A stretch of DNA of 51,184 nt from Treponema sp. (GTDB taxonomy: Bacteria > Spirochaetota > Spirochaetia > Treponematales > Treponemataceae). A program made the position numbers and the translations under genes. The stretch's first letter is position 1. Each line of letters opens with the position of its first letter. The stretch spans positions 1 through 51,184 of the forward strand of contig JAFZLA010000025.1 in assembly GCA_017551705.1 (NCBI GenBank), in the 5' to 3' direction. The notes under the pieces are model-generated. The model saw only the letters and a program-made list of their open reading frames with translations, did not search any database and had not been told where the DNA came from. Shown piece after piece: positions 1-7,312 of the stretch.

Positions 1-606
1 ACGACGCGCGGCGAGGTTCCCGGCCGAAAAGGTTATCCGGGCTACTTGTATTCCGACCTTGCCGAGTTGTACGAACGCGCCGGCCGCATCAAGGGCAGCG
101 AGGGCAGCATCACGCAGATTCCTATTTTGACAATGCCCAACGACGACATTTCAAACCCGATTCCGGACTTGACAGGCTACATCACGGAGGGCCAGATTGT
201 TTTGGAACGCGAGCTTTACCAAAAGGACATGTATCCGCCGGTGGCAGGACTTCCCAGCCTTTCGCGCTTGATGAAGGACGGAATTGGAGTGGCTTCCGAC
301 GGCCGCGTGATGACGCGCGAAGACCACGCGGGCGTTTCAAGCCAGTTGTTCGCCTCATATTCAAAAGTAAAGTCAATCCGAAACTTGGCCGCCATCATCG
401 GCGAAGAGGAATTGGGCGAGCTGGACAAAATGTATTTGAACTTTGGAAACCATTTTGAGCGCGAGTTCTTGTGCCAGGGCGAATACGAAGACCGTTCCAT
501 CGAAGAGACTTTGGACATCGGCTGGCGGACTCTCAAGTATTTGCCGCGCGAAGAGCTTTTGCGCGTAAGCAAGGAATACATCGAAAAGTATCTTCCCAAG
601 GACTAA
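1..606 (+). CDS. atpB: V-type ATP synthase subunit B (5' end missing)
   Basis: Regulatory, non-catalytic B subunit of the V1 head of a V-type ATPase, which couples ion flow across the inner membrane to ATP. The frame is open from base 1, so the N-terminal part lies outside the window and 201 codons remain. Family signatures are visible: the run [18 protein letters not shown], then [28 protein letters not shown] (the stretch after the nucleotide-binding region) and [11 protein letters not shown]. The C-terminal helical domain ends in YIEKYLPKD, as in archaeal and bacterial B subunits. Subunit D follows after 9 bases, so this is the distal part of an operon of the ...A-B-D type, where the membrane subunits would lie upstream. 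Identity is secure; the start is not in view. Confidence 0.95.
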   Translation, partial: TTRGEVPGRKGYPGYLYSDLAELYERAGRIKGSEGSITQIPILTMPNDDISNPIPDLTGYITEGQIVLERELYQKDMYPPVAGLPSLSRLMKDGIGVASDGRVMTREDHAGVSSQLFASYSKVKSIRNLAAIIGEEELGELDKMYLNFGNHFEREFLCQGEYEDRSIEETLDIGWRTLKYLPREELLRVSKEYIEKYLPKD

Positions 607-615
607 GCGGAACAA

Positions 616-1236
616 ATGGCCAAGCTGAACATCGCTCCGACAAAATCAAACCTTCTCGCAATGAAAGAGCAGCTGGCCTCCGCCCAAAACGGATACGAGC
701 TGCTTGAACAAAAGCGCGAAATTCTTGTAATGGAACTTATGCGCATGGTTGACAAGGTAAAGGTGTTGGAGCGCGACATCGACAAGTTGATAGCCCGCGC
801 TTATCCAGCCCTAAAGCGAATGTTGATGAACGTTGGCGGAGACCGCGTCGAGCAAATGGCCCAAGCCGTTCAGTATGACTTTAAGATAAAGGAAAAGCCT
901 GTGACAATCGGAGGAATGAATTTTTCTTCGATAGAAGTCGCGCTCCCCGAACGGCAGCTGTTCTATTCTTTTTTGGGAACTTTTTCAAGCTGCGATGAAG
1001 TGATGGTCGACTTCTTTAATCTTTTGCGCCTGCTTACCGACATGGCCAGCATACGCACGATTGTTTGGCGCCTTGCCCGCGAGGTAAAGAAAACCCAGCG
1101 CCGCGTCAACGCGCTGGACAAAATGGTCATTCCGCAAGCGTCGGAAACAAAAAAATATATAGAAAGCCAATTGGAAGAACGAGAGCGCGACAACACGTTT
1201 GTCCTTAAGGCGCTAAAAAATAAAGTAAAGGGCTAG
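616..1236 (+). CDS. atpD: V-type ATP synthase subunit D
   Basis: Central rotor stalk subunit D of the V-type ATPase, linking the A3B3 head to the membrane ring. At 206 residues it has the family's usual length. The N-terminus AKLNIAPTKSNLLAMKEQL is the classic start of NtpD/AtpD (xxxxPTkxxLxxLkxxLxxA), followed by a long helix rich in E, K and R. The C-terminal half (about residues 135-190) is a second long helix with RRVNALDKMVIP, also typical of the family. The ATG follows the B-subunit stop by 9 bases and the next gene starts 10 bases after this one ends, so co-translation with both is likely. No I or K subunit gene follows; in operons of this order they usually come first. Confidence 0.95.
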   Translation: MAKLNIAPTKSNLLAMKEQLASAQNGYELLEQKREILVMELMRMVDKVKVLERDIDKLIARAYPALKRMLMNVGGDRVEQMAQAVQYDFKIKEKPVTIGGMNFSSIEVALPERQLFYSFLGTFSSCDEVMVDFFNLLRLLTDMASIRTIVWRLAREVKKTQRRVNALDKMVIPQASETKKYIESQLEERERDNTFVLKALKNKVKG

Positions 1237-1246
1237 GAGAATACGG

Positions 1247-1753
1247 ATGATTAAACCGCTTGTAAAAAATGTTTTGGTCGCTGTAAACGGTTCCCAGTCG
1301 TCGATTCACGCGGCGATGTACGGAATTATCATGGCCAAGCAATTCCATTTTAACCTAAAGTTTGTTTACGTCGTCGACACCGCGACCTTAAAGCGCCTTA
1401 CAATCGGAAAATTTTTAGTGCAGGACGAAAGCGCCGGCTTTGAAACCAACCTTAGGGCCGACGGCGAAAAGTATTTGAACCTTGTCACAGATTTGGCAAA
1501 GAAAAAGGGAATCAAGGCCGAGGCCGAATTGCGCGAAGGCAGCGTGTGGGTCGAAGTGGTCAAGGCCGCCGACGCTTTTGGCGCCAAGTTGATTTTGCTA
1601 GGAGGCCATCCTTCGCGCTATTCAGTTACAGGAAAGGCTTCCGACGAGTCCGCGATTTTTTCTAGGACAGACAGAGAAATTATTTTGAACGCAAGCTGTT
1701 CAACCTTGGTAGTTTACGAGCCAAAGATTGAGGAACTTTACAGAATGCTGTAA
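1247..1753 (+). CDS. UspA-family universal stress protein
   Basis: A 168-residue single-domain protein of the universal stress protein (UspA) superfamily. The visible pattern is the alpha/beta Rossmann-like Usp fold: a first strand KNVLVAVNGSQSSIHAAMYGIIMA (shortened here to its key parts VAVNGS and the following helix), a second strand FVYVVD, a central EAELREGSV strand, and LILLGGHPSR leading to the C-terminal strand CSTLVVYEP. The usual ATP-binding signature G-x2-G-x9-G-S/T is only partly matched (GGHPSR, then SRTDREIILNAS), so nucleotide binding is uncertain. It has a good Shine-Dalgarno (AGGAG) and sits 10 bases after atpD, which suggests expression with the V-ATPase. A regulatory link to the ATPase is conjecture. 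Confidence 0.8.
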   Translation: MIKPLVKNVLVAVNGSQSSIHAAMYGIIMAKQFHFNLKFVYVVDTATLKRLTIGKFLVQDESAGFETNLRADGEKYLNLVTDLAKKKGIKAEAELREGSVWVEVVKAADAFGAKLILLGGHPSRYSVTGKASDESAIFSRTDREIILNASCSTLVVYEPKIEELYRML

Positions 1754-1762
1754 AGCTTTTTT

Positions 1763-2521
1763 ATGGAAGACTGCTACAAACTGCTTGGCGTAAAGCCTGA
1801 CGCGACAATCGCCGAAATCAGGCGCGCCTATCGAGAAAAAGTCAAAAAATATCACCCTGACGTTTCGGGCGACCAAAACACCGCCGAGCACTTTAAAAAG
1901 ATTGTCCGCGCTTACGAAATTCTCACCGACCAAAAATCGCGCTCAATTTTTGACTCTTCGTTTGCCGAGCATTTTAGAAGGCGCAAGGTAAAGGAGTGGG
2001 ATTACCGCGAATGGCTTTTGTCGCGCGACGACGACGAAAGCCGCGCCAAGCTTATTTTCTTTGACCTAATGCGGGGCAGGGAAGACGACGCGGTCAACGA
2101 GTTTAAAAGAATGCAGACGGAACGCAGCAAGTTTTCGCTCAAGCATTGGTTCACGCGCGAAAATTTTATGGACTACGGCTTTATTCTTTGCGAGGAACTG
2201 CACTTGCGCGGCGAGTATTACGACGCCTTTTGCTTGCTTGAGCAAATAATTAAAATGGAGTATTCTTACGATTACTTTAGGCTGTTCTTTCCCGAAGTGC
2301 TTGGCTTTGCAAAAAACATTTTGCGCAACCACATAGAAGGAACGATAAGCGACGAGCTTGCGCTTGACGTTTTTGAGCGCGCCTTGGAGTTGCAGTTGGG
2401 CGACGCCGAGGACGCCTTTGTTTTGCGCAAGATGGGAATAATTTATAATAGAATCGGCGACGAGCGGACGGCTCAAATTTGCTTTGAGGAAGCCGACCGC
2501 ATTTCTGGCGCCAAAAAATAG
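1763..2521 (+). CDS. J-domain protein with helical C-terminal region
   Basis: A 252-residue DnaJ-type co-chaperone. Residues 1-62 form a complete J domain: YKLLGVKPDATIAEIRRAYR, the HPD tripeptide that stimulates DnaK at residues 31-33, then AYEILTDQKSRSIFD. There is no Gly/Phe-rich linker and no zinc-finger domain, so this is a class III J protein and not DnaJ itself. The remaining 190 residues look all-helical, with TPR-like pairs (LHLRGEYYDAFCLLEQII near 150, MGIIYNRIGDERTAQICFEEA near the end). The natural client is unknown. The gene begins 10 bases after the Usp gene and precedes map by 14 bases, within the same co-directional cluster. The start is the first ATG and gives a normal J-domain N-terminus. 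Confidence 0.85.
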   Translation: MEDCYKLLGVKPDATIAEIRRAYREKVKKYHPDVSGDQNTAEHFKKIVRAYEILTDQKSRSIFDSSFAEHFRRRKVKEWDYREWLLSRDDDESRAKLIFFDLMRGREDDAVNEFKRMQTERSKFSLKHWFTRENFMDYGFILCEELHLRGEYYDAFCLLEQIIKMEYSYDYFRLFFPEVLGFAKNILRNHIEGTISDELALDVFERALELQLGDAEDAFVLRKMGIIYNRIGDERTAQICFEEADRISGAKK

Positions 2522-2535
2522 GTAGGTTACATAAA

Positions 2536-3291
2536 ATGATACGACTAAAGAATGACAAGCAGATTGACGGAATCAGAAAATCATGCCACTTGCTTGCGGA
2601 CATGTTCAACGAAGTGCTTCCGCAGATAAAGGCCGGAATGAGCACCAAAGACGTTGACGACCTTTGCAAGCATTTTATCATAGGGCATGGCGGAAAGCCC
2701 GCTTGGTACCGCGAAGACTTTGCCGGCGCCGCCTGCGTGTCTATCAACGAAGAGGTCATTCACGGAATCCCCTCCAAAAAACGCATCATTCACGACGGCG
2801 ACTTGGTAAGCATAGACGTTGGCATTGACCTTGACGGCTTTATAAGCGATTCCACTCATTCGGTTTTGGTGGGGAACGTAAAGCCGGAGATTAAAAAGCT
2901 TGACGACGTTACGTTGGAATGCTTGCGCGCGGGAATCGCCGCTTGCAAGGCCGGAAACCGCATAGGCGACATCGCCCGCGCCGTCCAAGAAATCGCCCAA
3001 AAGCACGGCTACGGAATTGTTTACGAATACTGCGGCCACGGCGTAGGCCTTGACGTTCACGAAGACCCAAGCATTCCCAACACGCTGGACGCGCTGGATT
3101 CCAACCCCCGCATCCAAGCCGGAATGGTTTTGGCGATTGAGCCTATGATTAACTTGGGAACGGCCGACGTCCACGTGCTCAAGGACGGCTGGACTGTGGT
3201 GACGGACGACGGCCTCCCAAGCGCACACGAAGAGCACACGGTTGCCGTCTTCCGCGACCACACGGAAATATTGACGGACTTGAATTATTAG
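2536..3291 (+). CDS. map: Methionine aminopeptidase, type I
   Basis: Removes the initiator methionine from nascent proteins when the second residue is small. The 251-residue length is typical of the bacterial type Ia enzyme. All five metal ligands are visible: D94 (SIDVG), D105 (FISDST), H168 (CGHGVG), E202 (AIEPM) and E233 (EEHTVAV), along with the substrate-binding His in VIHGIPS (residue 76). Nothing is missing and there is no zinc-finger extension. The start is preceded by a weak AGG, and the gene is 14 bases after the J-domain gene. The SPFH gene starts 15 bases downstream, so it is probably part of the long cluster that begins with the V-ATPase. Confidence 0.97.
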   Translation: MIRLKNDKQIDGIRKSCHLLADMFNEVLPQIKAGMSTKDVDDLCKHFIIGHGGKPAWYREDFAGAACVSINEEVIHGIPSKKRIIHDGDLVSIDVGIDLDGFISDSTHSVLVGNVKPEIKKLDDVTLECLRAGIAACKAGNRIGDIARAVQEIAQKHGYGIVYEYCGHGVGLDVHEDPSIPNTLDALDSNPRIQAGMVLAIEPMINLGTADVHVLKDGWTVVTDDGLPSAHEEHTVAVFRDHTEILTDLNY

Positions 3292-3306
3292 GAGATAATC
3301 GAAGTT

Positions 3307-4191
3307 ATGAGCAGTTACTTTTTTATCGCTTTGTGCGTAATCATTTTTTTGTTGGTAGTGGCCAACATTCGGATTGTTCCGCAGTCGCGCGCGTTCATCA
3401 TCGAGCGGCTTGGAACTTATTGCGCCACCTGGCAGGCCGGCTTGCACGTTAAGATTCCCTTTATCGACCGAATAGCCAACAGCGTGACGCTTAAGGAGCA
3501 AGTGCTGGACTTTCCGCCGCAGCCGGTAATCACAAAGGACAACGTAACGATGAAAATCGACAGCGTGGTCTACATGCAAATCACAGAGCCCAAGCTTTAC
3601 ACATACGGCGTGGAAGCCCCGATGATGGCCATTGAAAATCTCAGTGCGACCACGCTGCGAAACATAATCGGCGAGCTGGATTTGGACACCACCCTCACAA
3701 GCCGCGACATCATAAACACAAAGATGCGCGCGATCATCGACGAAGCCACAGACCCCTGGGGAATTAAGGTCAACCGCGTAGAAGTCAAGAACATCATGCC
3801 GCCTGAGGCCATCCGCGAAGCGATGGAAAAGCAAATGCGCGCCGAACGCGAAAGGCGCGAAAAAATCTTGATTGCCGAAGGCCAAAAGCAAAGCGAAATT
3901 CTTGTGGCCGAAGGAAAGAAGCAGTCAATGATTTTGCAGGCCGAAGCCGAAAAGGAAGCCAAGATTCGCAAGGCCGAAGGCGAAGCGGCGGCCATTCGCG
4001 AAGTCCAAGCCGCAACCGCCGAGGGCCTCAAGGTGATTAAGGAAGCCAAAATCGACGACGCGGTCATTAAGCTGCGCAGCCTGGAAACGCTGGAAAAGGT
4101 GGCCAACGGACAAGCCACAAAGCTTATCATTCCCGCCGACTTGCAAAACATGGCAGGCGTCGCGGCCAGCCTAAAGGAATTGGTCAAATGA
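3307..4191 (+). CDS. SPFH/band-7 membrane protein (stomatin/QmcA type)
   Basis: A 294-residue member of the stomatin/prohibitin/flotillin family, proteins that form large membrane-anchored rings and often modulate proteases. Residues 4-20 form a single hydrophobic anchor (FFIALCVIIFLLVVANI), followed directly by the band-7 domain (VPQSRAFIIERLG, then VTKDNVTM-like ITKDNVTMKIDSVVY). Near residues 165-235 comes the Glu/Ala-rich coiled coil with repeated AEGKKQS/AEGEAAA motifs that ends stomatin-type proteins. The length and layout fit the QmcA/YbbK branch better than HflC or HflK. Its stop codon overlaps the ATG of the downstream lipoprotein gene (ATGA), so the two are translationally coupled. 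Confidence 0.9.
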   Translation: MSSYFFIALCVIIFLLVVANIRIVPQSRAFIIERLGTYCATWQAGLHVKIPFIDRIANSVTLKEQVLDFPPQPVITKDNVTMKIDSVVYMQITEPKLYTYGVEAPMMAIENLSATTLRNIIGELDLDTTLTSRDIINTKMRAIIDEATDPWGIKVNRVEVKNIMPPEAIREAMEKQMRAERERREKILIAEGQKQSEILVAEGKKQSMILQAEAEKEAKIRKAEGEAAAIREVQAATAEGLKVIKEAKIDDAVIKLRSLETLEKVANGQATKLIIPADLQNMAGVAASLKELVK

Positions 4192-4880
4192 GCCGTTCTC
4201 GTTTTTGCAATCGAATTGTTTTTGCGGTCGCGACTCTTTGCGCCCTGGCGCTTTTTTCTTCTTGCAAAGAAAAGGATCCGCTTGCGCAGGTTTTAAAGCG
4301 CTACCCAAAAGAGGTTGTCCAAGCCTTTTACGAGCGCGGAATGATTATGGCTTCGGCCTACGACCCAAGCGCGCTCCCCGGATCTCCTTTGGACGCGGAA
4401 ACATTTGCGATTGATCCAATGCCGCGCGCCGAAAGCCAAAGCCACAACGAGTGCGCCGCGATGTCCACGGCTTTTGTCTTGCGCTTTTACGGCCAGGATG
4501 CCAAGGGCTTGGAACTGTACGAGCAAATAGAAGAAAAAAATCCCGACGGCACAATCAACCCCAAGCCGCTCAAAAATTTTTGGGACAAGATGGGCGGCTT
4601 TGGGATGAACGTTTTTAAAGGTGACGCCGACGCGCTTAAAAACGCCGTCAGCCATAACATTCCGGTAATCGTGTTGATTAACTGTCCTGGCGGCTGGCAC
4701 TACGTTCCCGTAGTGGGCTATGACCAGCGCTTTGTTTACATTCAAGATTCGGTTCCGTCTTTCCGCAATTCAAGCGGCGGCGTATGCAACCGCAAGGAAT
4801 CTTGGAAAGACTTTGAAGCCTTGTGGAACGTCGTTCTCCCCAACAGCGACCACTTGATGTTCGTCGCAGTTAAAAAGTAA
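4188..4880 (+). CDS. Lipoprotein with C39-like cysteine-peptidase fold
   Basis: A 230-residue exported protein. Residues 8-25 are hydrophobic and end in a spirochaete-style lipobox with Cys26 (LFSSC), so it is probably lipid-anchored in the periplasm or on the outer membrane. The mature part resembles the peptidase C39-like family: SQSHNECAA places a Cys at 89 behind a Gln at 84, GGWHYVPVVGYD supplies His171, and YIQDS supplies Asp187. This is the Cys-His-Asp order of the papain-like C39 fold. The substrate is unknown; other members cleave Gly-Gly leaders or peptidoglycan-linked peptides, or are inactive. The start overlaps the stop of the SPFH gene by four bases, so the pair is made together. 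Confidence 0.72.
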   Translation: MSRSRFCNRIVFAVATLCALALFSSCKEKDPLAQVLKRYPKEVVQAFYERGMIMASAYDPSALPGSPLDAETFAIDPMPRAESQSHNECAAMSTAFVLRFYGQDAKGLELYEQIEEKNPDGTINPKPLKNFWDKMGGFGMNVFKGDADALKNAVSHNIPVIVLINCPGGWHYVPVVGYDQRFVYIQDSVPSFRNSSGGVCNRKESWKDFEALWNVVLPNSDHLMFVAVKK

Positions 4881-5001
4881 ACGTTCCTTGAAAGACCTCC
4901 ATTTTATTTTATCTCGATATTGCGGATTGAAACTGGGGCTTGCCCGATCGTATGCGGCTAACAAGATGTCTTGGTTGCTCAAAAAATTTTCTTGCCGCTA
5001 G

Positions 5002-5048
5002 TTGACAAAAAATGCGCAAAAATATACACTTTTTTGCATAAATATTCA
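5002..5048 (+). promoter_or_regulatory. argG promoter with candidate ARG box
   Basis: TTGACA at 5002-5007 is followed after 17 bases by TACACT (5025-5030); an alternative is TATACA at 5023-5028 with a 15-base spacer. Directly downstream, 5035-5048 reads TGCATAAATATTCA. This differs at one base from the E. coli-type ArgR half-site pair TGAAT-N4(A/T)-ATTCA. A repressor bound there would cover the transcription start. The rest of the 227-base gap (4881-5107) holds no gene or clear terminator that I can see. Function is inferred from position and motif only; no argR is in the window. Confidence 0.5.
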
Positions 5049-5107
5049 TTTTGGAAAAAGAGGGACGACCCGGGTTTTTGGCGCCGCTTCCCCCATAGGA
5101 GAAAATT

Positions 5108-6379
5108 ATGGCAAAAGCGAAAGACAAAGTTGTTTTGGCTTATTCGGGCGGACTTGACACGACTGTCATCATTCCTTGGCTAAAGGAAAACTACGACTAC
5201 GACGTAATCGCGGTTTGCATCGACTTGGGACAGGGCGACAACTGGAAGCAAATCAAGAGCCGCGCGCTCAAGACAGGAGCTTCCGCTTGCTACGTCGTCG
5301 ACGCCCGCAAAGAATACATCGAAGAATACTGCTGGCCGGCCCTCAAGGCCAACGCCGTTTACGAGGACGAATACCTTTTGGGAACAAGCACCGCGCGCCC
5401 GCTTATCGGAAAAATTTTGGTTGAGTACGCTCGCCAAGAAAAGGCCGTCGCGATTTGCCACGGAGCCACAGGAAAGGGCAACGACCAAGTTCGCTTTGAG
5501 CTTGCCATCAAAGCTTTCGCTCCCGACCTTAAGGTAATCGCCGCCTGGCGCGACCCCAAATGGAACATGGACAGCCGCGAGGCCGAGATCAAATACCTTC
5601 AGGACAGAAAGCTTGAAGTTCCGATGAAGCATGACCAGTCGTACAGCCGCGACGAAAACATTTGGCACCTCAGCCACGAAGGCTTGGAGCTTGAGAAGAC
5701 CGAGAACGCTCCCAACTATCCGCATATGCTCAAGAACACGACCGTTCCCGAAGACGCTCCCGAAAAAGGCGAGTTTGTCAAAATCGATTTTGAAAAGGGA
5801 ATCCCCGTCGCTCTCAACGGAAAGAAGATGGACGCGCTTGCCTTGCTCGAAAAGCTCAACAAGATTGGCGGAAAGCACGGCGTTGGTTTGGTTGACATTT
5901 GCGAAAACCGCTGCGTAGGAATGAAGAGCCGCGGCGTTTACGAAACTCCCGGCGGAGCGATTTTGTACTTTGCCCACCGCATGATGGACCACATTTGCCT
6001 TGACCGCGACACATACCACTACAAGCAGCAGATTTCAATCAAGGTCGCCGAATTGATTTACGACGGAAAATGGTTCACAACTTTGTTCGACTCTTGCATG
6101 GCCTTTGTCAACAAGACGGAGGAAACTGTCACGGGTTGGGCAAAGGTTTATTTGCACAAGGGAAGCATCCGCGGCGCCGGCTCCGGCAGCAAGTACAGCT
6201 TGTACAACGAGAGCATCGCAAGCTTCACCACAGGCGAGCTTTACGACCACAAGGACGCACAGGGCTTTATCACCTTGTTCGGACTTCCGCTTAAAGTTCG
6301 CGCCATGATGGAACAAAAGGTCGGCGAAGGCCAGGCCATCTTGGAAAGCAAGTCATTCAAAAAAAGACCAACTGAGTAA
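5108..6379 (+). CDS. argG: Argininosuccinate synthase
   Basis: Joins citrulline and aspartate with ATP to give argininosuccinate, the penultimate step of arginine synthesis, in the cytoplasm. The protein has 423 residues, close to the usual 400-450. The N-type ATP pyrophosphatase signature AYSGGLDTT is at residues 11-19. Further family signatures are YVVDARKEYIEEY, TARPLIGK, ICHGATGKGNDQVRFE and SRGVYETPGG. The start is the ATG 6 bases after AGGAGAAAATT, with the Shine-Dalgarno at 5097-5101. It stands alone with its own promoter, with no argH, argF or argB next to it. The candidate ARG box upstream suggests repression by arginine. The codons are GC-rich in third positions like the neighbours, so there is no sign of recent transfer. 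Confidence 0.97.
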   Translation: MAKAKDKVVLAYSGGLDTTVIIPWLKENYDYDVIAVCIDLGQGDNWKQIKSRALKTGASACYVVDARKEYIEEYCWPALKANAVYEDEYLLGTSTARPLIGKILVEYARQEKAVAICHGATGKGNDQVRFELAIKAFAPDLKVIAAWRDPKWNMDSREAEIKYLQDRKLEVPMKHDQSYSRDENIWHLSHEGLELEKTENAPNYPHMLKNTTVPEDAPEKGEFVKIDFEKGIPVALNGKKMDALALLEKLNKIGGKHGVGLVDICENRCVGMKSRGVYETPGGAILYFAHRMMDHICLDRDTYHYKQQISIKVAELIYDGKWFTTLFDSCMAFVNKTEETVTGWAKVYLHKGSIRGAGSGSKYSLYNESIASFTTGELYDHKDAQGFITLFGLPLKVRAMMEQKVGEGQAILESKSFKKRPTE

Positions 6380-6380
6380 T

Positions 6381-6409
6381 ACGCAAAAAGGCTTGCGCCT
6401 TTTATGCGT
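6381..6409 (+). terminator. Hairpin after argG, candidate terminator
   Basis: Starts one base after the argG stop. Outer arms ACGCA (6381-6385) and TGCGT (6405-6409) enclose inner arms AAGGC and GCCTT around a TTGC loop. A short run of T lies inside the right arm and there is no long T tail after it, so termination strength is uncertain. Confidence 0.5.
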
Positions 6410-6411
6410 GA

Positions 6412-6448
6412 CGAGTTTTAATTCGCCGGAGCGGCGAATCAAAACTCG
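6412..6448. repeat. Long imperfect palindrome between argG and methyltransferase
   Basis: CGAGTTTT-A-ATTCGCC (6412-6427), a five-base loop GGAGC, then GGCGAAT-C-AAAACTCG (6433-6448). That is a 15-pair stem with a single mismatch. It has no T tail, so it does not look like a classical terminator in either direction. It ends 18 bases before the ATG of the next gene. It may be a processing or stabilising hairpin, or one copy of a dispersed palindrome; no second copy is seen in this window. Confidence 0.7.
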
Positions 6449-6466
6449 CGGCGCAATCTAAAACTG

Positions 6467-7306
6467 ATGACTAACTTGGAATCTTACTACAAAAAATTCG
6501 ACGAGGAACACCGCCTTACGACGCGGCACGGCCAAGTCGAATTTTTTGTTACAATGAAAAACATTTTGTCAGCCGCCGAAAATCTTTTGCAAAACCGAGA
6601 GGCGGGCGCGCATTGCGGGGACGGTTTGCAAGACCAAAAAGCGGCCGCCCTTGGTCCGCTCAAAATCCTTGACGTTGGCGCGGCGACTGGCGCTTACTCC
6701 GTTCCGCTAAGCAAGCAAGGCTTTGACGTTACCGCCGTCGAGCTTGTAAAATCCAATCTAGAAAAACTCCGCGCCAAGCACGAAAAAGTTAAGTGCTGGC
6801 AGGGCGACGCGCGCGACTTGCATTTTTTGGACGACGCGACATTTGATATTGTTCTTTTGCTGGGCCCCCTTTACCACCTTCACAAAGAATCGGACAAGCT
6901 GCGCGCTTTGGCCGAGGCCCGCCGTGTGACCAAAAAGGGCGGCCTGATTTTTTGCGCCTACACGATGAACGAATACGCGGTAATTCAATACTGCTTTGGC
7001 CAAAACAAAATAAAAGAAAACATCGCGGCGGGGCAAATTGACGCCGCCTTTAAAACTGTTAGCGGCGACGGCGACTTGTATTCATACGTCCGCTTGGAAG
7101 ACATTGACGCTTTGCGCCAAAAAAGCGGCATGGAGCGGGTAAAGATTTTTAGCCCCGACGGCCCCGCCGACTACATGCGACGCGAGCTTAACGCGATGGA
7201 CGACCAAACCTTTGAGCTTTTCAAAAAATACGCGCTTGAAATTTCCGAGCGTCCCGAACTTTTGGGCGCCGGAAGCCACTTGGTGGATGTGTTGCGCGCT
7301 TCTTAG
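6467..7306 (+). CDS. Class I SAM-dependent methyltransferase
   Basis: A 279-residue methyltransferase of unknown substrate. Motif I for S-adenosylmethionine binding is ILDVGAATGAYS at residues 67-78. An acidic strand end follows (VTAVELVKSNLEKL), then WQGDARDLHFLDDATFDIVLLLGPLYH as motifs II-IV, with the LGPLYHL wording common in the Methyltransf_11/UbiE-like group. Residues 43-64 (QNREAGAHCGDGLQDQKAAA) look like an extra loop between the first helix and motif I, rich in Gly, Ala and Gln, resembling insertions in other genes here. No Shine-Dalgarno is obvious before the ATG, which sits 18 bases after a strong hairpin, so the start is less certain than the identity. It converges on the LRR gene with 6 bases between stops. 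Confidence 0.85.
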   Translation: MTNLESYYKKFDEEHRLTTRHGQVEFFVTMKNILSAAENLLQNREAGAHCGDGLQDQKAAALGPLKILDVGAATGAYSVPLSKQGFDVTAVELVKSNLEKLRAKHEKVKCWQGDARDLHFLDDATFDIVLLLGPLYHLHKESDKLRALAEARRVTKKGGLIFCAYTMNEYAVIQYCFGQNKIKENIAAGQIDAAFKTVSGDGDLYSYVRLEDIDALRQKSGMERVKIFSPDGPADYMRRELNAMDDQTFELFKKYALEISERPELLGAGSHLVDVLRAS

Positions 7307-7312
7307 GCTTGC

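Noticed and set aside
2581-3891. 436-codon open frame on the minus strand
   Set aside because: It lies opposite map and the SPFH gene, both with complete family motifs. It has odd composition (His, Asn, Val-rich) and no ribosome site; it is a shadow of GC-rich third positions.
1247-4880. Missing V-ATPase I and K subunits after D
   Set aside because: Not evidence of a broken operon: in operons ordered ...A-B-D the membrane subunits come first and would lie left of the window.
4881-5001. Possible riboswitch or T-box before argG
   Set aside because: The candidate promoter starts at 5002, leaving a leader of only about 70 bases with no T-box sequence or clear antiterminator pair.
5180-6019. 279-codon open frame on the minus strand
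   Set aside because: Lies inside argG, which has all its catalytic motifs. No recognisable domain.
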